NCBI RefSeq assembly: GCF_007748035.1
Contig: NZ_CP036278.1
Coordinates: forward strand, 5,828,001-5,892,000
Length of the DNA stretch: 64,000 nucleotides
Direction: 5' to 3'
From: Aeoliella mucimassa
Lineage (GTDB): Bacteria > Planctomycetota > Planctomycetia > Pirellulales > Lacipirellulaceae
The first letter of the stretch is position 1, and each line of letters starts with the position of its first letter. The notes beneath the pieces were generated by a model, which saw nothing but the letters and a program-made list of their open reading frames with translations, was not told where the DNA came from and ran no database searches. A program made the position numbers and the translations under genes. Below, piece after piece: positions 28,425 to 36,234 of this stretch.

Positions 28425-29846
28425 CTAGTTGGCTACCTGCACCGCGCGGTTCTTGTACAGGAACTCAATCAGGTTGCCTTCGTGCGGTTGCAGCCAGTCG
28501 ACTTGCGGGGTGGGGATCGGACCGAGGTTCAGGCGGTCGATGTTCGTGCTGTCGAGCAGGTCTCGGCGCAGGCTTTCGTTGTTCGTGACACCGGTGCAAA
28601 TCAACGAGTAGTCGATCGCGTCGAGCATCTTCGCTTCGGGACATTCGACCACGTTGACCATTGGGAACATGTATTCCTTGTTCCGCGAATCGCTTTCGAT
28701 CGACGCGTGATGCAGCACCACCGGGCGGAGGTAGGCCACGGGGTCGCGCTCGACCAGGCGGTCGCCATACTTGCTGGTCATGTCGGTCACGAGCGGCGCC
28801 TGGGCGTCGTTTTCAATGGCTCCCCAGATCGCCTTCGCCGCACCCTCGATGGTAAAGGCGGCCAATCCGGCGTTGGGATCGTCGGGCGGCAGCACTTCGA
28901 TCGGGCCGAGTTTGGCGGCCAGGGCTTCGGCAATTTCCTTGGTGTGACGCGAGGCATAGATGCTCGACGCGTTCAAACAGCTTCGCCCACCGTTGCGGTA
29001 GACGCTGTCGGCCATCATGTCGATGTACTGCTCCCAGTTGTCGACGCAGTCGTCGCCGAGCAAGATCTTCGAGTACCCAGGCCCATGCACTTGCACCTTG
29101 GGATTGCCGGAGTACTGCTGGATGGTCTGCGGCCCGCCAAAAATCATGCTCCGGCGGCAGCTCGAGAGGATTGCCCCGCCGATGTCGGCACCCGCTCCCG
29201 GGTACAGGCAGAATGTTTCGCGGGGAATGCCCGCTTCGACCATTGCCGAGTAAACCCGGTAAGGAGTCCACGGTTCGCTGGAGCCTGGCTTCAGGACCAG
29301 ACCAATCTGCAACGCGATCACCGGAATCCACAGCGTGTGCACGCCTGGCGAGTTCGAGGGGAGCACTGCACCCAGGGCGTCGCACTGCGCCTGATAACTA
29401 AGCGTCACCCCACGACCTTCTTCGCCGTAGCCGCGAGCGAGGATGTTGAGATCGAGCCCGCGCGTGAGGGCGTCGAGAATCGTATCGATGTTCTTCAGCA
29501 CAAACGCGTTCTTCGTCACGTTCGCCCGGCACATCGACACCGGCATACCGGTGGTGGCCGACTGCTGCTGGATGAAATCCTCGGGCGTTTGCTGGCTATC
29601 GCCAACGGTCAGGGTGCCGTTTTCAAACAGCTCGCCTGCGTGCTTGCATTTTTCGATCAGCTCGGCCGGCGACATGTCCTGCAGCGCCCGACGGGCAAAC
29701 TTGGCCTTCTTGGCGTCGCGTTGCACGATGCCCGAACCAACGCAGTGCATCTTGGCAACCGGCTCGCCGGTGTAGAAGTGCTTGACTTCGTCGACATCGA
29801 GCGATTCGTACGGTTCGCCCCAACGGATGGCTTGGAGTTCGATCAT
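28425..29846 (-). CDS. Aldehyde dehydrogenase-fold enzyme, probable acyl-CoA or acyl-enzyme reductase
   Basis: A 473-residue ALDH-superfamily protein. The nucleophile is C290 in RNGGRSCLNASSI. The cofactor region is LPSNSPGVHTLWIPVIALQI, corresponding to the PWNFP strand of the family. The general-base Glu that lies 34 residues before the Cys in hydrolytic ALDHs is replaced: the position falls in HGPGYSK (P256). A GPG motif at this site is a feature of CoA-acylating aldehyde dehydrogenases (EutE/AdhE type), which make aldehydes from acyl-CoA. I infer reduction of an activated acyl group rather than aldehyde oxidation. Upstream is the orphan 153-residue protein; an acyl-activating enzyme lies two genes upstream. 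Confidence 0.85.
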   Translation of the reverse strand: MIELQAIRWGEPYESLDVDEVKHFYTGEPVAKMHCVGSGIVQRDAKKAKFARRALQDMSPAELIEKCKHAGELFENGTLTVGDSQQTPEDFIQQQSATTGMPVSMCRANVTKNAFVLKNIDTILDALTRGLDLNILARGYGEEGRGVTLSYQAQCDALGAVLPSNSPGVHTLWIPVIALQIGLVLKPGSSEPWTPYRVYSAMVEAGIPRETFCLYPGAGADIGGAILSSCRRSMIFGGPQTIQQYSGNPKVQVHGPGYSKILLGDDCVDNWEQYIDMMADSVYRNGGRSCLNASSIYASRHTKEIAEALAAKLGPIEVLPPDDPNAGLAAFTIEGAAKAIWGAIENDAQAPLVTDMTSKYGDRLVERDPVAYLRPVVLHHASIESDSRNKEYMFPMVNVVECPEAKMLDAIDYSLICTGVTNNESLRRDLLDSTNIDRLNLGPIPTPQVDWLQPHEGNLIEFLYKNRAVQVAN

Positions 29847-29934
29847 GGCATGAGAGGGGAAAGGGGGAGATTCGTGGGGGAAGCAGCGGCAATCGCACTA
29901 GGTAACGCGAAGGAAGCGAACCATCGGTCGAGGC

Positions 29935-30396
29935 TCAAGCAAAGTCGTCTGGTTTCCAATTTAGTTGGCAATTGGTCAGCAGATCCTTGGCCGCCTGGCC
30001 GGTCAGGATTCCTTCTTTGTAATACCGCCGGAGCACATAGTAAAACGCGTCGGCCACTTTCTGCCGCTTGGCCTTTAGCAACTCGGGATCAACGCGGTAG
30101 CGATCGAGTTCCGACCTGGGAACCTGCTCGCCACCGCCCCAGTTATTTTGACTGCCCGCGGAGTAGGGTCGCTCGTCGGTTATGTCGACGTCGTGTTTGT
30201 CGATGTATTCCTGCTGAGCCGACTCCAGCAGCGCCAGGCGGGCGGAGTAACCGTCGATCACCGAGAGCACATGCTTTACCTCATCGACCCAAAAGTCGAT
30301 GTTCGCAAACTGCCCCGCCAGCTGGAACCTGTTCATCGTCAGTTGCTTGCCAAGCGTGGCAGCCACTTCGTCGGCGAGGCGAATTGTATAAGCCAT
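29935..30396 (-). CDS. Unknown helical protein in the carboxylate-reduction cluster
   Basis: A 153-residue soluble protein starting at the ATG at 30396 (MAYTIRLADEVAATLG). It is predominantly helical: RFQLAGQFANIDFWVDEVKH, VIDGYSARLALLESAQQ and a C-terminal KVADAFYYVLRRYYKEGILT. No cysteine pair, metal site or acyl-carrier serine motif (DSL) is evident, so it is not a standard carrier protein. It lies between the acyl-activating gene (263 bp away) and the ALDH-fold gene (88 bp away) on the same strand, which suggests a subunit or accessory role. I do not recognise the family. Confidence 0.75.
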   Translation of the reverse strand: MAYTIRLADEVAATLGKQLTMNRFQLAGQFANIDFWVDEVKHVLSVIDGYSARLALLESAQQEYIDKHDVDITDERPYSAGSQNNWGGGEQVPRSELDRYRVDPELLKAKRQKVADAFYYVLRRYYKEGILTGQAAKDLLTNCQLNWKPDDFA

Positions 30397-30659
30397 ATGG
30401 TGTTGTTGCCTCCGTCCGCGACGAGCCGCGGGTTGAATACTCTTTCGGGTCCCTGGGGGTGTGGGGGATTTCAAATCTCCAGCGAGTCAAGCAACTGGCA
30501 AATAGTGAAGCCACCGTGGAGCTACAAAGCGAAGCGAAACACCAGACGTCGACCACTGATCGGATTACGTCTGGCACGCACCGCCCGCTAGCATCACACA
30601 TCGCTTGCCGGCAAGCTGACTCGCTGTGGGTGAAACACCGCTGCAGCGATCAAGGTTCG

Positions 30660-31772
30660 CTAGTAAACACCTACGGTGGTACCGCCGGCCAACTTGCTGA
30701 ACGGGCGGACGCCGCTGATGCCGTCCCACGGGTACTTCTCGTAAGGCGGTTCGCGTTCGCCTTCGTCGCGTTCCAGGAAGCCTGGCACGAAGAACTCTTT
30801 GGTCAGCGTGGTGAGCTTCGAGCGGCCTGTTTCGCCGTAGCCAACCACGCGGTCAGTCTCGTCGAAGTCGACCACTTGCAGTACCGCACGAGGCTGCGGG
30901 GCGTGGTAGGTAATCTTGTATTTGTTCTCCGCGGTCACCGGTTCACTACAGGCCAGCCCCATCAGCGTGTTGCCATACGTGGGAGTCATGTAGATACCGC
31001 TCTTCTCAGGCGGGCCGCCGAACAACTCCTCGACACAAAACTTGGTCCACTGCGGAGTGAATTCGGTTCCGCCGGAAAAGATGCCGGTGATGCCACACTC
31101 GGCGAGCGAGGTGCCGCGGTTCTCGAGTTCCAGGCAAAGCGACTCGATGAGCTTCGGCGTGCCGAACATGCACTTCACGTCATGCCCAGCGGTAAGAATG
31201 GTAATGGCCTGATCGATGCAGTGCTTCTTGTACTCCTCCAGGTGATCCATCCAGCCCTTCTTGATGAGCTTGATCACCCAGCGGGGGTCGAGGTCGATGC
31301 AGAAGCAGATGCCGCCGCGGTGCTGCGCCAGATGCTCCACCGCCAGGCGAAGCCGGCGAGGGCCGCTCGGGCCGAGCATCAGCCAGTTGCCTCCCGGGGG
31401 GAAGTACTGGTCGGGCAGGGTGTCGGAAAACAGCGAGTAATCGGTGCGGAAGTCGTCGATCGCGATGCGGCTCTTCGGCACACCGGTGGTGCCGCCGGTT
31501 TCGAACACGTAGACCGGCTTATCGGCCAGCCCCTGTGGCACCCACCGCCGGACCGGCCCGCCGCGCAGCCATTCGTCTTCGAAATCGGGGAACTTGTTCA
31601 GATCCTCGAAGCACTTGACCTCAGTCAGCGGATCGAAGTTCAGTTCGCGCTTCTTTTCAAGCCAGAAAGGGCAGCCTGTGTTATCGCTAAAATGCCAGTG
31701 AACGATCTCGAGTGTGTGCGCATCGAGTTGGTCGCGGGCCTGATCGATGGCCGCCTGCAGCGAATCCGACAT
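30660..31772 (-). CDS. PaaK/LuxE-like acyl-activating (AMP-forming) enzyme
   Basis: A 370-residue adenylate-forming protein. The phosphate-binding loop is FETGGTTGVPKSRI, motif A5 is TPTYGNTLMG, and motif A7 is GYGETGRSKLTTL. Together these are typical of phenylacetate-CoA ligase/LuxE-type enzymes. The length is closer to LuxE acyl-protein synthetase (about 370) than to PaaK (about 430), and a full C-terminal lid domain seems to be lacking. It would activate a carboxylic acid as acyl-AMP and pass it to CoA or to the cysteine of the ALDH-fold partner. Such planctomycete proteins have sometimes been called 'arylcarboxylate reductase component'; this is unproven. It is the first gene of the six-gene block. 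Confidence 0.82.
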   Translation of the reverse strand: MSDSLQAAIDQARDQLDAHTLEIVHWHFSDNTGCPFWLEKKRELNFDPLTEVKCFEDLNKFPDFEDEWLRGGPVRRWVPQGLADKPVYVFETGGTTGVPKSRIAIDDFRTDYSLFSDTLPDQYFPPGGNWLMLGPSGPRRLRLAVEHLAQHRGGICFCIDLDPRWVIKLIKKGWMDHLEEYKKHCIDQAITILTAGHDVKCMFGTPKLIESLCLELENRGTSLAECGITGIFSGGTEFTPQWTKFCVEELFGGPPEKSGIYMTPTYGNTLMGLACSEPVTAENKYKITYHAPQPRAVLQVVDFDETDRVVGYGETGRSKLTTLTKEFFVPGFLERDEGEREPPYEKYPWDGISGVRPFSKLAGGTTVGVY

Positions 31773-31989
31773 GGGTAACCGTCGCCTACAAGGAAGGATT
31801 TCGAGGGGGGACGACGCCAGAACGATACCATGGTCCGCCCGGCGCCTGATGCACGATAGCGGAGTGGGTATCAGATGGCAAGCAATCGCAGAGAATGGCG
31901 GGAGTTACCGCCAAAAAACCTCTGCTTCCCCCCAGAAAACCCGAACGCAAACCGTCTGTCGGGCCCGAGCACCGCCGACTTGGGTGCCG

Positions 31990-32025
31990 CTGGTTGGCCG
32001 TTACGACTGGTTGGCTGTTACGACT
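31990..32025. repeat. Short tandem duplication at the end of a frameshifted gene
   Basis: A 17-base unit beginning CTGGTTGGC and ending GTTACGA occurs twice in a row with one C/T difference. The second copy contains the stop codon (32018-32020) of the neighbouring minus-strand gene, so duplication may have created or moved the end of that gene. Confidence 0.55.
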
Positions 32026-32487
32026 GGGCTTCGGCATTGGCCGACGCTGGGGTAACGCCCAACTGAGCCAGCACCTGAATCACCCCGTTCAAATGGGCCA
32101 AGCGAGGTCCGTAGCGGTCGATGAACTCGTTGAGACGAACTCACCGTCTACCAGGTTCTCCTGGGAGTAGCTGACTTCGTCGGTCAGGCGGTCGAGATAC
32201 TCGACATGCACGCGACTCAGTACCTCGGCCGCTTCGCGGCAGCCTTCGGCCAGATCGGGGTTCGCCTTGCGCCATTGCTGCAACTCGTGGTTGCGTTGGC
32301 GCTGCGTGGCCGACATCTGTGCCAACATTTCTTCAAGCAGTTCGTTCGTACGATCCTGAGCGGCTAACACCTCACGTAGCAATTCCACTTGCTCCTCACT
32401 TTGCGTCGATACGGGGCGGGGCTGGCTACTAGAGGTCACGTCGACCTGGGAATACATCGAAGCAAGCGATGGTTGCTGGTTGCTCAT
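32018..32487 (-). pseudogene. Small coiled-coil protein gene with a frameshift near its 3' end
   Basis: From the ATG at 32487 the frame reads MSNQQPSLASMYSQVDVTSS, then a coiled coil (VELLREVLAAQDRTNELLEE), then EVLSRVHVEYLDRLTDEVSY and SQENLVDGEFV. At about 32130-32145 the frame runs out into a low-complexity Ser/Thr tail and stops at 32089. A one-base shift restores sensible sequence, LNEFIDRYGPRLAHLNGVIQ followed by VLAQLGVTP, ending at 32018. The hydrophobic, conserved-looking tail in the second frame argues that the intact gene spanned both. It could be a real mutation, a sequencing error or, less likely, programmed frameshifting. Function is unknown. Confidence 0.65.
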
Positions 32488-32904
32488 TCGACCCTTTGTC
32501 CTCGGGGATTGATTTCCTGAATGGATTAGCCTGAAACATGTGCACCCCGATCGCCCGGAAGCCCGCATTCCGCAAGGCAGAATCCAGCAACAAGTGGGCC
32601 GCGTGTGCCAGCACTGACAGCACGTGGGCGGGGGCTATCACTGTTCCGTGCCCCATGCACTAGCGTTTCAGTGTAGTGCATTGCCGCCCGGCGTTCCAGA
32701 ATCTTGCTACGGAAATAAGTACGGTTTTCTGTGCAAAGTTGTTCAAACACCGGAAACCAGAGGGAGCAGCCAAACTGTAATGATTCTGCGGAATTCAAGT
32801 GCTCGTGTCCTATGTCCCGATTTTTGTTTCGTAGGCGCACCGTCGCTTCGTTCTGCCGTTTGCTAGCACCAAGTTGAATCGTCTCCGCCGAACCTACGTT
32901 GTCC
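32488..32904. other. Intergenic region between divergent genes, no gene seen
   Basis: About 417 bp between the frameshifted gene and the SNF2 companion gene. Open frames here have no ribosome site and unusual composition. The 3' part (32650-32830) is AT-richer and likely holds the promoter of the plus-strand pair. Confidence 0.5.
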
Positions 32905-33480
32905 ATGAGTCAAACTCCCCCCAAATCCTCTGAACCCGTCTGCGGGTTCCTTACCGTACTGGAAGACCCTGCTGCTGGAATGGTAGGAGGGCTACTGGTA
33001 TTGGACCATCGTGGCCGCCCACTCGAGTTCCACTGCACCACGCCGATTGTCCCCAGCCGGGCCGAGGAAATCCTATATGGCCCAACGCTTCGCCCGCATT
33101 TCTATAGCGAGCGGCTAGGCGTTGCCTTGCTGGCCAAGGCCTCGGTGAAACCAGCGTTGGTGGTCGTCAATCAGATGGACTGCTGGCAACTCGCGGACGA
33201 AACCAACGTGCCTGTCGTACTCGTCGACCCACGACCTAAGTCGACCCAGGGGTCGCCGAGTATCGACGACAGCGCGCCGGCGAGCGAGGCCTGCCTCGAC
33301 CGGCTTTCGCCCGATGCCCGCCCGGTGGTCGAGGAGATGCTGGCAACCCTCGAGCGGTACATCGACCTGGCCGAGCCTTTCGAGCGCATCGAGGAGGCGA
33401 TTCGCGAGACCGGCTTGCTATCGACGGAAGAAGAAGTGCCTGCTGCCGAATTCGAGGAGCCTTATGACCTTGCCGCGTGA
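32905..33480 (+). CDS. Conserved-looking companion protein of the SNF2 helicase, unknown function
   Basis: A 191-residue soluble protein from the ATG at 32905 (MSQTPPKSSEPVCGFLTVLE). The first 120 residues alternate strands and helices (GMVGGLLVLDHRGRPLEFHC, KPALVVVNQMDCWQLADETN), and the last 60 are acidic and helical. The N-terminal 'GFLTVLED..GM.GGLLVLD..GRP.EFH.T.P' stretch looks family-specific. Its last 17 bp overlap the start of the SNF2 helicase gene, whose ribosome site (GAGGAG) lies inside this gene. The two proteins are therefore likely made in fixed ratio and may work together. Confidence 0.78.
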   Translation: MSQTPPKSSEPVCGFLTVLEDPAAGMVGGLLVLDHRGRPLEFHCTTPIVPSRAEEILYGPTLRPHFYSERLGVALLAKASVKPALVVVNQMDCWQLADETNVPVVLVDPRPKSTQGSPSIDDSAPASEACLDRLSPDARPVVEEMLATLERYIDLAEPFERIEEAIRETGLLSTEEEVPAAEFEEPYDLAA

Positions 33481-35167
33481 TCGCCAAACGCAGGTGGTGC
33501 CATTCGCCCTGTCGCTAACCAATCTGCCGGCCGAGGGGGAGACTCCGCAGATTCGCAGCCAGGCGATCTCGGCCAACCTGGCCGAAGCGGTGACGCTGCC
33601 GCTCGAAACGGCCAAGGTGAAGGTCAAAAGCTTTCGGTTCACCCACAGCGAGCCGCTGAGGAAACGCGAGCCAGGCGAGGGGCCACCGCCACCAGCCCGC
33701 AAGCGGTCATCTAAGTGCACGCGCATTCGTGCACCCCGCGACGTGGTCCGCCTACAAGATCGGCTAAGCTACCTGCTGCAACCGCCGCTTGAGTCGCTGC
33801 TGGCCGACGAACTGGTGGAGCTGCCATTCACGCCGTTTGAGTATCAGCTCGATGGCATTGCTTTCCTGTTCCCACGACATCACGCGGTGCTGGCCGACGA
33901 AATGGGCTTGGGCAAGACCATGCAGGCGGTCACCACCTCGCGACTGCTGATCCGCAGCCAGCAGGTGCGGCGGATGCTGCTGGTGTGCCCCAAACCGCTG
34001 GTGACCAACTGGCAGCGAGAGTTTGCGTTGTGGGCGCCGGAGATTCCGGTGACCGCCATGCTGGGATCGGTCGCCAAACGCGAGTTTCTCTGGCGGCAGC
34101 ACCCAGTCGTGGCACTGGTGAACTACGAAACGCTGGTCCGCGACGAGCCGTTGATCGAGTCGCTGGGGCTGGAGTTCGATTTGGTGGTGCTCGACGAGTC
34201 GCAACGCATCAAGAATCGCAGCGGCACTACCAATCAGGTGGTCCGCAAGCTCATTCGCCAACGGAGTTGGGCCCTCACCGGCACGCCGATTGAGAATAGC
34301 ACCGACGACCTGGTGGGCATTTTCGATTTCGCCTCGCCCGGCCACCTACGGCCTGGCATGAAGCCGCGCGAGATGAGCCGCGCGGTCTCCGACGTTGTGC
34401 TCCGCCGCACCAAAGACATGGTGATGCAGGACATGCCGCCGCGGTTGATCCGCGACTCGGAGATTGACCTCACGCCTGAACAATGGGAAACGTACCAGCG
34501 GGCCGAGTCGGACGGCGTTGTCGAGCTGGGTGACCTGGGCGAATCGATCACGCTGCAGCACGTGTTTCAACTGGTACTACGGCTCAAACAGATTTGTAAC
34601 TTCGACCCGGTCACAGGTCAGAGCAGCAAACGAGATCAATTAATCGCAGAGCTCGAAGAGTGCGCAGCCAGCGGCCGCAAGGCGATTCTATTCAGCCAAT
34701 GGGTCGACACCATCGAGAAGCTGGCCGACTCGCTGGCCGATTTCCATCCCGTGCAGTACCACGGCAAGGTGCCGCACGCCAAACGTGACGGCGTGATCGA
34801 GCAGTTTCGCAACGACCCGAAGTGCAGCATCATTCTCATGAGCTACGGCGCCGGCAGCGTAGGGCTCAACCTGCAGTTTGCCAGTTACGTGTTCCTGTTC
34901 GACCGATGGTGGAACCCGGCAGTCGAAGACCAGGCGATCAACCGCGCCCACCGTATCGGCTGCGCGGGGCCGGTCACGGTCACGCGATTCCTGGCCGCTG
35001 GCACCATCGAGCAGCGCATCGACCAGATTTTGCGAGAGAAGCGAGACCTGTTCGATTCGGTGTTCAACAACGGCAGCGGCTCGCCGCGCAACCTGAGCCT
35101 GTCGCGCGAGGAACTCTTCTCGCTCTTCAACCTGCAGACGCCCGAAGGTCGGATGAAAGCGGCTTAG
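33464..35167 (+). CDS. SNF2-family DEAD/DEAH-like helicase
   Basis: A 567-residue superfamily 2 ATPase of the SNF2/RapA type that would translocate on double-stranded DNA. Walker A is ADEMGLGKTM (residues 145-152), motif II is VLDESQRIKN (DESQ form), motif III is LTGTPIEN. Motif V lies in MSYGAGSVGLNLQ, and motif VI is DQAINRAHRIG. The N-terminal 120 residues have no visible domain and include a basic stretch (PARKRSSKCTRIRAPR) that could bind DNA. No zinc-finger SWIM domain is present. The start at 33464 is fixed by GAGGAG seven bases upstream and overlaps the companion gene. No nuclease or restriction gene is adjacent, so a defence role is not shown. Confidence 0.92.
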   Translation: MTLPRDRQTQVVPFALSLTNLPAEGETPQIRSQAISANLAEAVTLPLETAKVKVKSFRFTHSEPLRKREPGEGPPPPARKRSSKCTRIRAPRDVVRLQDRLSYLLQPPLESLLADELVELPFTPFEYQLDGIAFLFPRHHAVLADEMGLGKTMQAVTTSRLLIRSQQVRRMLLVCPKPLVTNWQREFALWAPEIPVTAMLGSVAKREFLWRQHPVVALVNYETLVRDEPLIESLGLEFDLVVLDESQRIKNRSGTTNQVVRKLIRQRSWALTGTPIENSTDDLVGIFDFASPGHLRPGMKPREMSRAVSDVVLRRTKDMVMQDMPPRLIRDSEIDLTPEQWETYQRAESDGVVELGDLGESITLQHVFQLVLRLKQICNFDPVTGQSSKRDQLIAELEECAASGRKAILFSQWVDTIEKLADSLADFHPVQYHGKVPHAKRDGVIEQFRNDPKCSIILMSYGAGSVGLNLQFASYVFLFDRWWNPAVEDQAINRAHRIGCAGPVTVTRFLAAGTIEQRIDQILREKRDLFDSVFNNGSGSPRNLSLSREELFSLFNLQTPEGRMKAA

Positions 35168-35279
35168 CTGGAGTTGGTCTCCACCCAAAATCGGTGGGGG
35201 GCGGTTGCTATCGGCATGTCGCAACGATAGCTTCGGGTCTTTGCAAACGAGCCTTAAGCCTTCCACGGGAGCAATCACG

Positions 35280-36128
35280 ATGAGCGAAAAGTGGCCACTG
35301 GGTGTATTCGCAAGTATCGACGCCGGTCTGGGGGTCGACCTCAATGTTGCCAAAGAGCTGGGGGTTACCACGGTTCATCTGCATACGCCTCACGCCGAAT
35401 CACGGACTCCGGAGCGGATAGCTGAGTTTCGCCAGCGTCTCGACGACCTGGGCATTCGAGTGACCTGCGTGTTTGCCGGCTTCGAAGGCGAGAGCTACGC
35501 CGATATTCCCACGGTTGAGAAGACCGTCGGCCTCGTGCCGAAGGAAACCCGGGCAGCTCGCACCGCTGAACTGATGGAGATCGCCAAGTTCGCCCATGCG
35601 ATGGGAGTCGACACGGTCGGCTTGCACCTTGGATTTGTTCCCCACGATACCTCGGATCCCGATTTCGCAGAGCTGGTCGGCATTACCCGCGATCTGTGCG
35701 ACCAATGCGCCGGCGACGGGCAAAACGTGCATCTCGAAACCGGCCAAGAACCGGCCGACGTGCTCGAAGGCTTTCTGACCACGGTCGATCGGTCGAACCT
35801 TTACATCAATTTCGACCCGGCCAACATGATTCTCTACGGCTGTGGCGAGCCATTGCCTGCGGTCGAGCAGCTGGGCCGCTTTGTGCGGAGCGTCCACTGC
35901 AAGGATGCGACCTGGAGCGATAAGCCAGGCGAGACCTGGGGCTGCGAGACTCCCCTGGGCGAAGGGGATGTCGATTTCCGAAAATTCCTCGCGGTACTCG
36001 ACAAAATCGGCTACACCGGTCCGCTCACCATCGAGCGGGAGATTCCGCAGGAGCCGGAACGTCAGAAAGCCGAAATCGGCGGTGCGCTCGATCTGCTCAA
36101 ATCGATCAAAGCCGACTACGGTTTATAG
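35280..36128 (+). CDS. Sugar phosphate isomerase/epimerase family TIM-barrel protein
   Basis: A 282-residue xylose-isomerase-like barrel. Candidate metal ligands sit at strand ends: HLETGQE (Glu), INFDPANM (Asp), RSVHCKDAT (His) and TIEREIP (Glu). This is the common layout of AP endonuclease family 2 / sugar epimerase proteins, such as inosose or hydroxypyruvate isomerases. The exact substrate cannot be told. I use the ATG at 35280 (MSEKWPLGVFAS), since the upstream in-frame stretch lacks barrel features. It lies 112 bp after the helicase gene. Confidence 0.88.
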   Translation: MSEKWPLGVFASIDAGLGVDLNVAKELGVTTVHLHTPHAESRTPERIAEFRQRLDDLGIRVTCVFAGFEGESYADIPTVEKTVGLVPKETRAARTAELMEIAKFAHAMGVDTVGLHLGFVPHDTSDPDFAELVGITRDLCDQCAGDGQNVHLETGQEPADVLEGFLTTVDRSNLYINFDPANMILYGCGEPLPAVEQLGRFVRSVHCKDATWSDKPGETWGCETPLGEGDVDFRKFLAVLDKIGYTGPLTIEREIPQEPERQKAEIGGALDLLKSIKADYGL

Positions 36129-36234
36129 GCCCAAGTGCCAGAAAAAACGCGCCGAGACCGGCTGAAAACGGTACAGTTACAGACTAAACTGGAGGTTTTG
36201 GACCTCGCTGCCCGTTCTCCAAGGCATTGGCACC

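Noticed and set aside
28218-31778. 1,186-codon open frame on the plus strand across the reduction cluster
   Set aside because: It is the antisense shadow of three well-supported minus-strand genes. GC-rich third positions keep it open, and it reads as low-quality Arg/His/Val-rich sequence without motifs.
32526-32906. 126-codon minus-strand frame between the frameshifted gene and the SNF2 companion
   Set aside because: Non-protein-like composition, no ribosome site, and it would overlap the likely promoter region.
33464-35167. SNF2 helicase as part of a phage defence system
   Set aside because: No nuclease, methylase, protease or other defence gene lies next to it; the neighbour is a single unknown protein.
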